Part shown: positions 24,985 through 32,743 of the stretch, in pieces
Layout: every line of letters begins with the position of its first letter
Position numbering within the stretch: the stretch's first letter is position 1
NCBI RefSeq assembly: GCF_018145875.1
Contig: NZ_JAGSSV010000010.1
Location: 43,049-107,048 of the forward strand
Length of the DNA stretch: 64,000 bases
DNA from: Marinomonas vulgaris
GTDB lineage: Bacteria > Pseudomonadota > Gammaproteobacteria > Pseudomonadales > Marinomonadaceae
Direction: 5' to 3'
The notes under the pieces: generated by a model
Told to the model about the DNA's origin: nothing
The model's database searches: none
The model's input: only the letters and a program-made list of their open reading frames with translations
Position numbers and translations under genes: made by a program

Positions 24985-25609
24985 TCATTTAGGAGATCTG
25001 TTTAATAAAAACCGAGAATGGGCGGCCAAGGTAACGGCGGAAGATCCCGATTTTTTCTCGACCTTGTCCCATCAACAATACCCCGAATATTTGTGGATAG
25101 GGTGCGCGGACAGCCGTGTTCCAGCCAACCAAATTGTCGACCTTTTACCGGGCGAAGTGTTCGTACACCGGAATATTGCTAACGTAGTGGTGCATACAGA
25201 TTTAAACTGTTTGTCGGTGATTCAATTTGCGGTGGATGTGCTGAAAGTAAAACACATTATGGTGGTAGGGCATTATGGTTGCGGTGGCATAAAAGCCGCC
25301 ATGGCCAACGAAGAACACGGCATGATAGACAACTGGCTACGTCATATCAAAGATGTGTATCGGTTACACAGAGAGGAAATTGATGCCATTGATGATGAAC
25401 ATGCGCGATTTGACCGCATGTGCGAATTAAACGTAGTGGAGCAAGTGGCCAATGTGTGCCACAGCAGCATAGTGCAAAATGCTTGGAAAATGGGGCAGGA
25501 ATTGCATGTGCATGGTTGGTGTTACAGCCTTGAGAATGGCTTAATAACGGATTTGAAACGCACAGTATCCAGTGCAGAAGAATCGATTGAGCAGCTTAAT
25601 AATATGTGA
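24977..25609 (+). CDS. can: Beta-class carbonic anhydrase
   Basis: The enzyme interconverts CO2 and bicarbonate in the cytoplasm. ATG 24977 is favoured because AAGGAA ends 5 bases before it; an ATG directly before and another 15 bases upstream are possible but worse placed. The 210-residue protein has the zinc ligands Cys43, His99 and Cys102 and the Asp45-Arg47 catalytic dyad (CADSR). It is close to E. coli Can throughout (VFVHRNIANVVVHTDLNCLSV). It overlaps rlmA and ends before a strong hairpin. Confidence 0.97.
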   Translation: MSNHLGDLFNKNREWAAKVTAEDPDFFSTLSHQQYPEYLWIGCADSRVPANQIVDLLPGEVFVHRNIANVVVHTDLNCLSVIQFAVDVLKVKHIMVVGHYGCGGIKAAMANEEHGMIDNWLRHIKDVYRLHREEIDAIDDEHARFDRMCELNVVEQVANVCHSSIVQNAWKMGQELHVHGWCYSLENGLITDLKRTVSSAEESIEQLNNM

Positions 25610-25640
25610 TGCCGAAGATACATATTTAAACTCAGATATA

Positions 25641-25668
25641 AAAAAACGAGCATTGGCTCGTTTTTTTT
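25641..25668. terminator. Bidirectional terminator between can and the LysR gene
   Basis: ACGAGC (25646-25651) pairs with GCTCGT (25656-25661) around a 4-base loop, with six A before and eight T after, so it works for both converging units. Confidence 0.9.
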
Positions 25669-25707
25669 ATATCTATTTTTTTGTCTTCTGCTTATCGTGC
25701 CGATAAG

Positions 25708-26661
25708 CTACAAATTGTTGTTTTCGGCAATGGTTCTAGCGCAACCGGCGATGGTAGAGCGCAGCCAAATGTGGCCAGGATCATGCTGTAACAGCGGGCT
25801 CCAAAGCATTTTTAATTCCACTGGTGGAATATCAAATGGTGGCGGTAATACAACAACGCTCTTGTTGTCTTTCATTAAGCGCGTTGCAAGAGAAGGTAGG
25901 GTGGCGACAAGGCCAAGTTGTTCTGTGGCACGCATGGCCACATTGTAGTTACGAGTGAAGAGGCGAATATTGCGTTTAAAGCCTAAATCTGCCAAAGAAC
26001 CATCCACCCAACCTAACTTTTGTACTTCTTCAGGTTGAATCCCAACACCCACACCAAAGCCGGTTTTGCTTACCCAAACATGGGGGGAGGCGAGGTAGGC
26101 TTCTAATGAAAAGTTCTTTGCGATTTCAGATCCGGCAGGCACCAAACAGGAAAAATGGTCGACCCACACGGATTTTTGATGAAAAGACTGTGGCAAGATA
26201 TCGAACCGGTTGATCACCAAGTCTACCTTGCCTTTTTCCACGTCGTGAAAGCTCACATCGCTCGGATTCATGACGTCTAGAATGACATTAGGTGCTTCTT
26301 CTTGCAGCTTTTTCATCAAAGGCGGGATCAGAGTGGCTTCTGCGTAGTCGCTGGCCATGATGCGAAACACTCGAGAACTGGATTGTGCTTCAAAATTTTG
26401 ACCAAGGTGCAGTACTTCATCTACCGATTGTAGGATGTTTTGCACCCGTGGTTGCAGTTGAATGGCCAAGGCCGTAGGCATCATGCCATCGCTGGTGCGA
26501 ACGAGAAGTGGGTCGTGAAATAGGTCTCGTAAACGTCGTAAGCCATTACTCATGGCAGGTTGGGTGATGCCGAGTTGGTTCGCGGCATGAGTAACGTTTT
26601 GCTCTCTTAGTAGAGAGTCTAAATAACGAAGTAAATTGAGGTCTATTTTGTCTAACTGCAT
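25708..26661 (-). CDS. LysR-family transcriptional regulator
   Basis: The 317-residue protein has the N-terminal helix-turn-helix LysR domain (DLNLLRYLDSLLREQNVTHAANQLGITQPAMSNGLRRLRDLF, about residues 7-50) and a periplasmic-binding-type effector domain. The sequence is of the NodD/LinR-like branch that begins with a short MQLDKIDLNLL. The next gene on its strand upstream is the AGE-family enzyme, about 115 bp away, so it may be co-transcribed or regulate it. No effector can be named. Confidence 0.93.
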   Translation of the reverse strand: MQLDKIDLNLLRYLDSLLREQNVTHAANQLGITQPAMSNGLRRLRDLFHDPLLVRTSDGMMPTALAIQLQPRVQNILQSVDEVLHLGQNFEAQSSSRVFRIMASDYAEATLIPPLMKKLQEEAPNVILDVMNPSDVSFHDVEKGKVDLVINRFDILPQSFHQKSVWVDHFSCLVPAGSEIAKNFSLEAYLASPHVWVSKTGFGVGVGIQPEEVQKLGWVDGSLADLGFKRNIRLFTRNYNVAMRATEQLGLVATLPSLATRLMKDNKSVVVLPPPFDIPPVELKMLWSPLLQHDPGHIWLRSTIAGCARTIAENNNL

Positions 26662-26777
26662 AAAGTAAGAGGCTCTCGTCCACCAACGTAAGGGGCTGCA
26701 TCATACTTCATTTTGATAATGAATAGAATGATTGCCCCTTGCTTATCGTCAATGCTTTGCCAGTCTAGTTCGGGAGT

Positions 26778-27986
26778 TTATTGTTTCAATTGCTCGATAA
26801 CTTCATAACACGCGCCCATGGTGTGGTAATCGGTTTTACCCGCTGGGCTTTTACAATTGTCTATGGCTTGGTTGTCTTGGGTTAGAATGCGAAACCATGC
26901 GCCATGGTAATGGTCGATCATATGCGACCAGCTGTATTGCCAAAGCTGCTGGTAGCATTCCCAGTACTTGTCTTCTTTAGTATAGATGGCCAGCATGGCG
27001 GCAGCGGCAAAGGACTCGGCTTGTACCCAGAAGTATTTGTCACCATCGCACACTTGTCCCTCTAGATCGTAGCCATAACAGAGGCCGCCGTGGGTCTTGT
27101 CCCAAGATTTTGTCCAAGCTCGGTCGAATAAATGCTGGGCGGTTGGTATCAGCCAAGCTTGTGGTGAGCGTTGATGAATTAACAATAACAACTTGGCCCA
27201 TTCGGTCTGATGACCAGGCTGGAAACCCCAAGGGCGAAACAGATTTTTTGGGTCGTCTTTGTTGTATTCCCAATCTACTTGCCAATTGGTGGTGTAGTGT
27301 TCCCAAATTTCGCCCCCAGCCAGTTTGGCTTGGCGGAGACAGATATTGTGAGCCAGCTCAATGGCACGCTCTAGGTATTTTGGCGATTGGGTGGCATCGT
27401 ACGCAGCGATAAGCGCTTCGCAGCTGTGCATATTGGCGTTTTGTCCGCGATATGGTGAGACGGTTTGCCAGTCTGGGGAAATTTCATCTTTGTACAAACC
27501 AAATTCGGCGTCCCAGAAATGGGTTTCCATGGTGTTAAAGGTTTCTTCTATCCAAGGTTTGACTTCTTCCACACCGGCTTTGTAGGCAGTGGCATAGGCC
27601 AGCATGACAAAGGCAAAACCATAACAGTGATTGGTTTCATCTAGGTTTTGATCTTGGCTGAGGAGCCATACATAACCACCATTTTCTCGCAGGTGACGCT
27701 CACGCAAATAGCGTAAACCATGACGAGTGGCGTCTAAATAGGCTTGTTGGTCAGAAGCGCTTGCGTTGTTGGCCGCAGCCGCTTGATAGGCTTTGGCGTA
27801 ATTAAACACAAAGCGGGTACTGCTTACTAGATGTCGCGTATCTTTGTCGTAAATTTCGCCATCGTCTTTGAAGAAGTGAAAAAAACCCCCTTTTGGATCG
27901 AGACAACGAGGATGATAAAAGCCCAAGGTGGTTTGTATGTGGTCTTTTAGGAAACGAGGTGATGCGAAATCAGGAAGCGAAGACAT
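26778..27986 (-). CDS. AGE-family sugar epimerase/isomerase (mannose isomerase-like)
   Basis: The 402-residue protein belongs to the N-acylglucosamine 2-epimerase superfamily, an (alpha/alpha)6 barrel acting on free aldoses. Typical stretches are GFYHPRCLDPKGGFFHFF at the N-terminus, ENGGYVWLL, MHSCEALIAAY in the middle, PGHQTEWAKLLLL and KTDYHTMGACYEV at the C-terminus, the His residues of the last three being expected active-site residues. The pattern resembles D-mannose isomerase/YihS-like members more than GlcNAc 2-epimerases. To my knowledge a Marinomonas enzyme of this group has been studied as a mannose isomerase. The gene is divergent from a ROK regulator that probably controls it. 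Confidence 0.88.
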   Translation of the reverse strand: MSSLPDFASPRFLKDHIQTTLGFYHPRCLDPKGGFFHFFKDDGEIYDKDTRHLVSSTRFVFNYAKAYQAAAANNASASDQQAYLDATRHGLRYLRERHLRENGGYVWLLSQDQNLDETNHCYGFAFVMLAYATAYKAGVEEVKPWIEETFNTMETHFWDAEFGLYKDEISPDWQTVSPYRGQNANMHSCEALIAAYDATQSPKYLERAIELAHNICLRQAKLAGGEIWEHYTTNWQVDWEYNKDDPKNLFRPWGFQPGHQTEWAKLLLLIHQRSPQAWLIPTAQHLFDRAWTKSWDKTHGGLCYGYDLEGQVCDGDKYFWVQAESFAAAAMLAIYTKEDKYWECYQQLWQYSWSHMIDHYHGAWFRILTQDNQAIDNCKSPAGKTDYHTMGACYEVIEQLKQ

Positions 27987-28052
27987 GAGGTTGTCCTTGT
28001 TGTGGCGTCGATATTTTTATTGGTCTGGTCAGTACTTTTTTGAGCAAGAGTT

Positions 28053-28090
28053 AATCTAAATGAGTTATATTATTAAATCAATTAGATTTA
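28053..28090. promoter_or_regulatory. AT-rich palindromes between the AGE gene and the ROK regulator
   Basis: TAAATC-AATTA-GATTTA (28074-28090) is a perfect 6-bp-arm palindrome. In addition AATCTAA (28053-28059) and TTAGATT (28082-28088) form a wider inverted pair. ROK repressors of the NagC/Mlc type bind AT-rich palindromes, so this is a plausible operator, unproven. Confidence 0.45.
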
Positions 28091-28138
28091 TTAAATGTCA
28101 GCAATTAGTTTACGGGCTTAATTAAAAGGTGATCGGCT

Positions 28139-29341
28139 ATGAAATCGTCAGGAAGTACGTCTGAACAAGGCCGCGTTTACAATGAAAGAATCATTCTGCA
28201 TCTGGCGAGACAACACCCAGAAATTTCTCGGGTCACTATGGCAGAGCGCACTGGCTTAAGCGCTCAAACCATCTCGGTGATTACCTCTTCTTTGCTTGAG
28301 CGAGATCTGCTTACTGTTACCGGTAAGGTAACAGGACGACGCGGGCAACCTTCTATCAAGCTAAGCATTAATAAAAAAGGCGCTTATGGACTGGGTATCA
28401 ATGTGGACCGAGATCATATCAGCGCGGCTTTACTGGATTTTAGCGGCGACTGTGTCTTGCTGCTTGAGCGTATGGTGTCGTTTCCAACAGAGCATATGGC
28501 GAAAGCCATTGCCATTGAGTTGATCGAAGAAGTAAAAGCGACCCTTGGTGACGATTGGCGAAAGGTGCAAGGCATTGGCTTAGCCAGGCCCGACTATATG
28601 GACTCTTGGCTCGATACCTTGGTGACGGACACCGAACAAAGAAGCAAGCTAGAAGCATTAAAGCAAGCCTTGGCTTATTGGCAATCGGATGCTTTTGAGG
28701 TCTGGTTGGCGGAATTAACGGGCGTGGCCTGTTACTGCGAAATCGACGCCGTGGCCGCAGCGACGAGCGAGCTTTTGTTGGCAACGAAAGCACCGCAACG
28801 GGACTTTTTTTACCTATTTGTAAGCCGTGCTTGTGGTGGTGCTATGGTGGCCAATGGCGAGTGTTATTTTGGTGCCCATGGAAAAGCAGGCAGTTTTGGC
28901 CTGATTCCAGCGGCAACGGGTAAGCACGGTAAATGGATTCTTGAGGCTTTGTCCTTGTCGTCGTTAGAGCGCTTTTTTGCCGCTCATCAGGCCGCTTGGC
29001 CAATAGACGATTTTGCATGGGGCAACCCCGCCAATAAATCGCTGATCGATCAATGGGCGAGAGAGGTCGCTCTGGAAGTCACCCCAGCGCTGACCTCTGT
29101 GATTGCCTTGTATGACCCCGAAGCCTTACTGATTGGAGGGCGCCTGCCATCGTCTGTGTTGACGGCACTGATCCGTCACATTGAGTCCAGCCTGATGAAG
29201 CACAGCATGCTGCCGACTCCTTGTATAAGAGAAGCGCAAACGGCACGCACGGCGGGTGTATTAGGGGCGGCGGTACTGCCATTGTATGATTCTTTTGCGC
29301 CGCAAAGAAATTTGCTGCTACTGGATTCCAAAAAGCGCTAA
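28139..29341 (+). CDS. ROK-family transcriptional regulator
   Basis: The 400-residue protein has an N-terminal winged helix-turn-helix (ISRVTMAERTGLSAQTISVITSSLLERDLLTVTG, about residues 30-65, then the wing GRRGQPSIKLSIN) and a ROK sugar-kinase-like domain (GLGINVDRDHI onward). The cysteine-rich zinc motif (CxCGxxGC type) usual for ROK proteins is not present where expected (GKAGSFGLIPAATGKHGKWILEAL). Its position divergent to a sugar isomerase points to a sugar-responsive repressor. tyrR-like begins 63 bp downstream on the same strand. Confidence 0.9.
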   Translation: MKSSGSTSEQGRVYNERIILHLARQHPEISRVTMAERTGLSAQTISVITSSLLERDLLTVTGKVTGRRGQPSIKLSINKKGAYGLGINVDRDHISAALLDFSGDCVLLLERMVSFPTEHMAKAIAIELIEEVKATLGDDWRKVQGIGLARPDYMDSWLDTLVTDTEQRSKLEALKQALAYWQSDAFEVWLAELTGVACYCEIDAVAAATSELLLATKAPQRDFFYLFVSRACGGAMVANGECYFGAHGKAGSFGLIPAATGKHGKWILEALSLSSLERFFAAHQAAWPIDDFAWGNPANKSLIDQWAREVALEVTPALTSVIALYDPEALLIGGRLPSSVLTALIRHIESSLMKHSMLPTPCIREAQTARTAGVLGAAVLPLYDSFAPQRNLLLLDSKKR

Positions 29342-29404
29342 GTTCTAAAGAAGGCTATACGACAAAAACACGTCAATCTAATCAACCATGAGACGACAAG
29401 GGCT

Positions 29405-30922
29405 ATGAGACTAGAAATACAATGTGAAGATCGAATAGGCATGGTGCGCGAAGCATTGGATTTGTTCATTCCTCATGGTATCGACATGCGGCTGGTGGAG
29501 GTTGATACACAGCGGCGTTGTATTTATTGTGGCTTTTCCGACATCCCTTTTCCAAAATTGCAGCGTTTGCTAGCGGATATTCGTCGCTTAGACAGCGTCG
29601 AAGATGTGAAAACCGTGATGTTCACCCCATCAGAAAGAGAGCACAACGCGCTTTATACTTTGCTGGAAGCTCTGCCCGATGGGGTTGTGTCGGTGGATTT
29701 AAAAGGCCAAATTACCATGGTGACGCAATTGGCAGCCGATGATTTGGGTGTTGTGATCACAGACTTATTACACAAACCTTTATCGCTCTTTATTAAAGGG
29801 CTTAATGTATCGAAAGACACATGGACAGACCCTAATCGTGGCATGAGCAAACGTATTCGTCTTCGTGGCAAAACTCTATTGTTAGAAACTAAGCCGATTT
29901 TTGTGACCCACGACGATGGTGCTAAATTGCCGGCTGGCAGTGTGATTTACTTAAAATCTCAAGCGCGGTTGGATCGTCAAACGGCCAGTTTGAAGCAAGC
30001 CCCCGAGGCCGAGAATCACTTAGAACATTACTTTCAACCGTCGGTGATTAAAAGCGGTGCCATGGGACGTACACTGTTAAAAGCCCGCGCCTTTGCTCAT
30101 TTAGACGCGCCCCTGTTGATACAGGGGGAAGTGGGCACGGGTAAGCGAGATCTAATCGAGGCTTTATTTCAGTATTGGCAACAGCAGCAGGGCGACGATG
30201 AGACTCAATTGCGGGTGCGTTCCGCTAGAGACTTATCCCAAGCCGATATTGCGCAGTTAGATAACCCTGAACTCACCGCGGGTTGGTTGGTGATTGAAGA
30301 CATAGAGCACCTAGACAAGCAAGTGCAGCTTGATCTTGTCCAATGGTTGCTGAAGCAACCGAGTATGCACACCAGTTTAGATGCCAAAGTGCGCATAGTC
30401 AGCGTGTCGTCTAAGGATGAAAAAGCCCTAGGGAATGGTGAGATATTGGATCGAGGTTTGTACTTCGAATTAGCAAGCTTAGTGTTGTCGCTGCCTTCGC
30501 TGCGAGAACGCAAAGCTGATCTAGAGGGCTTGGTTCAGCAAACCTTATTATCTCAATCAGAACGCTATCGCTTTTCTATGCCAAGCGTGTCCAAAGGCGC
30601 GCTGGCTAAACTAGCTTTGTACGATTGGCCAGGTAATCTGAAAGAGTTGCAAAATGTGTGCTTGCAAACTCTACTGACGGCGACCAATAAAGAGTGGCAA
30701 GCAGAAGACATTCACCTAGCCGAAGCCCAAGAAACGGCCAGTCTACGTTTGTTGGATGGTTCGTTGGAGAAAACCGTGAAGCAATGGGAAGCGGATCTGT
30801 TGCGGCGTTTGTACCCCAACTTTCCCAGCACTCGAAAACTCGCCAACGCAGTTGGAATGAGCCACAGTGCCATTGCGAATAAATTAAAAGAGTATGGGAT
30901 TAATACAAAAACGCCGGATTAA
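29405..30922 (+). CDS. TyrR/PhhR-like regulator with degenerate AAA+ domain
   Basis: The 505-residue protein has the TyrR layout: ACT domain (1-70, MRLEIQCEDRIGMVREALDL), PAS domain (about 78-190), AAA+ region (about 210-420) and a C-terminal Fis-like helix-turn-helix (about 450-500, STRKLANAVGMSHSAIANKL). E. coli TyrR is 513 residues and controls aromatic amino acid genes. Walker A survives as GEVGTGKR (241-248). The segment corresponding to ELFGH/GAFTGA is missing, and the usual Walker B Asp-Glu reads Glu-Asp (WLVIEDIE, 294-301). It is therefore unlikely to activate sigma54 and may have lost ATP hydrolysis. The stop codon lies within the terminator hairpin loop. Confidence 0.9.
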   Translation: MRLEIQCEDRIGMVREALDLFIPHGIDMRLVEVDTQRRCIYCGFSDIPFPKLQRLLADIRRLDSVEDVKTVMFTPSEREHNALYTLLEALPDGVVSVDLKGQITMVTQLAADDLGVVITDLLHKPLSLFIKGLNVSKDTWTDPNRGMSKRIRLRGKTLLLETKPIFVTHDDGAKLPAGSVIYLKSQARLDRQTASLKQAPEAENHLEHYFQPSVIKSGAMGRTLLKARAFAHLDAPLLIQGEVGTGKRDLIEALFQYWQQQQGDDETQLRVRSARDLSQADIAQLDNPELTAGWLVIEDIEHLDKQVQLDLVQWLLKQPSMHTSLDAKVRIVSVSSKDEKALGNGEILDRGLYFELASLVLSLPSLRERKADLEGLVQQTLLSQSERYRFSMPSVSKGALAKLALYDWPGNLKELQNVCLQTLLTATNKEWQAEDIHLAEAQETASLRLLDGSLEKTVKQWEADLLRRLYPNFPSTRKLANAVGMSHSAIANKLKEYGINTKTPD

Positions 30923-30936
30923 AATCCGGCGTTTTT
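30907..30936 (+). terminator. Terminator overlapping the tyrR-like stop codon
   Basis: ACGCCGGAT (30911-30919) pairs perfectly with ATCCGGCGT (30924-30932) with A and T runs outside. The TAA stop (30920-30922) is in the 4-base loop, so a ribosome finishing translation would cover the left arm. Confidence 0.9.
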
Positions 30937-30982
30937 GCTAGTAGAAATAGTTAACACAGAGGTAGCATAGCCGCTTTGGTAA

Positions 30983-31147
30983 TTAGTCTGGGCGTTTCTG
31001 GCGCGATATAGGTCGACGCATTTTTTCTTCGCGCTCGATTTTAATTGGCTGAAGTTTGGTTTTTGGTGCGACAGCGATTTTTTGAATGTTGGCTACCAAG
31101 AAAGCAATGGCTGCACAGGCAGCGATAAACAATAGAAATTCAAACAT
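30983..31147 (-). CDS. Small membrane protein, 54 residues, unknown family
   Basis: A short frame starts at ATG 31147 with GGAG 8 bases upstream and ends at TAA 30983. The product has one N-terminal membrane helix (EFLLFIAACAAIAFLVANI, about residues 3-21) followed by a strongly basic cytoplasmic-type tail (KTKLQPIKIEREEKMRRPISRQKRP). The good ribosome site, clean hydrophobic-basic design and lack of any competing frame support a real gene. I cannot name a family. It stands alone between the tyrR-like terminator and the HAD gene; with net positive charge it could bind membrane lipid or RNA, which is only a guess. Confidence 0.7.
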   Translation of the reverse strand: MFEFLLFIAACAAIAFLVANIQKIAVAPKTKLQPIKIEREEKMRRPISRQKRPD

Positions 31148-31310
31148 GGCATTTCTCCAATTTCGTTATTCTTTTAATCATGATGGTGCATTATGACCAC
31201 TGGGTAAAGGCAATTATGTTGTCTTTACGTTAATGGCGGCATGGGAGTTAAAAATCAACCCAAGTCGGTTATTTGTCGTTCTTATTGCGCGTTTTCATTT
31301 TACAGACTTT

Positions 31311-32132
31311 CTACAAGTCATAACGTTTTCTTAAATACCGAGCCACGCCGTCTTCGTCGTGATGACCGATAATCTGGTTGGCGGCTTCTTTCACGTGGGG
31401 CATGGCGTTGTCTGTCGCAAAGGCCTCGTCGGCCACGTTGAACATGGATAAATCATTGTCGCCATCTCCGAATACTATTAACCGTTCGGCACCGACTTCC
31501 GCTTTTAGTTCCGTAAGTGCTGAGCCTTTGCACACATTACTGTGATGAATATCTAACCAAAAGGCATCCTGATTGTAGATTCCGCCGCCTGAGTAGGCGG
31601 TAAGATGCTGGTGTTTTTTGCTGTCTTGAATAATGTTATCGATAATTTCAGGTCGTCCCATGGCGCTGATGTTGGTGATTTTCGCGTGTTGGGGCAGTTC
31701 ATCAAGCGTATGCAAACTCATGTTTTTATTGTTGCCCAGCTCATTGGCTAGGTAATTGTTCACATCGCCAATAACAGGGGAATGATATACACGGTGTGAG
31801 CCATCTTCGTCGAGGCAAAAAACGAAGGGCGTTATTTGGTTTTCTTCAAACGAGCCAAGTAACTCAAAAATATGCCCTTGGGACAACAGATTACGGTGAC
31901 GATATTGGCTTTGGGCTGGGTCCCACCATTCCACACCATTTTTGAAGATTTGCCAGTTTGGAAAGTCATGGCCTTGAATGCAGGGCATGGCGGCGAAATG
32001 GGTGCGCCCTGTGGCGACGGTATAAAATACGCCCGCTGCTTTTAGGCGATCCAAGGTTTCTAATGTGTAATCAGAAAGGCGCTGGTGCCGGTTGAGTAGG
32101 GTACCGTCTAAATCAAAAGCCACTAATTCCAT
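31311..32132 (-). CDS. HAD-superfamily (Cof-type) phosphatase
   Basis: ATG 32132 is preferred over an earlier initiator because AGGTGA sits just before it and the protein then begins at the catalytic motif MELVAFDLDGTLL (nucleophile Asp7, general acid Asp9). The 273-residue product has motif II TVATGR and the C-terminal GDGDNDLSMF acidic motif, with the large C2B cap typical of Cof/YbiV sugar-phosphate phosphatases. Substrates of this class are usually sugar phosphates or cofactors such as FMN; no substrate can be deduced here. Confidence 0.92.
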   Translation of the reverse strand: MELVAFDLDGTLLNRHQRLSDYTLETLDRLKAAGVFYTVATGRTHFAAMPCIQGHDFPNWQIFKNGVEWWDPAQSQYRHRNLLSQGHIFELLGSFEENQITPFVFCLDEDGSHRVYHSPVIGDVNNYLANELGNNKNMSLHTLDELPQHAKITNISAMGRPEIIDNIIQDSKKHQHLTAYSGGGIYNQDAFWLDIHHSNVCKGSALTELKAEVGAERLIVFGDGDNDLSMFNVADEAFATDNAMPHVKEAANQIIGHHDEDGVARYLRKRYDL

Positions 32133-32293
32133 AATCACCTCATCGTTTTCAGTGTCAGCACTATCGCATTGAATGGGGACGGGTTTCAACCATGGCAAAG
32201 CGTGGGATAGTTTGTGAGCTGTGAATTAGACAATACGCCATTGAGATAAAAGAGGATCACAATGGCGTCGGTGTGTCGGCTGTTAGCTGTGGG

Positions 32294-32647
32294 TTACACG
32301 CTTTTAGCTGTGAGTGCAGGGGTTGGAAACGCAATGCCGCTCCAGCCATGGATCATAAACTGACGAATGTTCTGATGGTCTTCCCCCGTTGGGTTGTCTA
32401 ACACGTCGACGCGGTAAAAGTCACCGAACAAGTTCAAGGTTTCGATTTTGTTTAGTTTAAGCAAAGAAGCCAGAGAGAAAATTTTGCATGAACCATTATT
32501 TTCATTAAGTCCGTTGCTTTGTTCGCCATTAGTGAAAGACGTCGGTGTGAAATCGTATTCACGTTCGATCACATCAATGACTTCTTTAAACATCACCTGT
32601 TCAGGGGTGGTCTTGACTTTCTCAACAAGGGTTTGAGTGGTTAGCAC
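32294..32647 (-). CDS. HopJ-family protein
   Basis: The 117-residue product matches the family named HopJ type III effector by eye: NGSCKIFSLASLLKLNKIETLNLFGDFYRVDVLDNPTGEDHQNIRQFMIHGW is the conserved core, with an N-terminal FTPTSFTNG. The GTG start at 32647 has AAAAGGAG 6-7 bases upstream. Homologues are common in free-living marine bacteria without a type III system, so a virulence role is unlikely; the real function is unknown. It stands alone on the minus strand between the HAD and MFS genes. Confidence 0.83.
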   Translation of the reverse strand: MLTTQTLVEKVKTTPEQVMFKEVIDVIEREYDFTPTSFTNGEQSNGLNENNGSCKIFSLASLLKLNKIETLNLFGDFYRVDVLDNPTGEDHQNIRQFMIHGWSGIAFPTPALTAKSV

Positions 32648-32743
32648 AGTAGGCTCCTTTTAGTGTTATAAAATTTAGAGTTATAAATTCAGATATAAAG
32701 TAAGACTATTAAATAATGATTTTCGATAAAGGTCTAGGTCGAT

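Noticed and set aside
32294..32647. Reading the HopJ-family gene as evidence of a virulence effector
   Set aside because: No type III secretion genes or chaperone nearby, and the family is widespread in non-pathogens.
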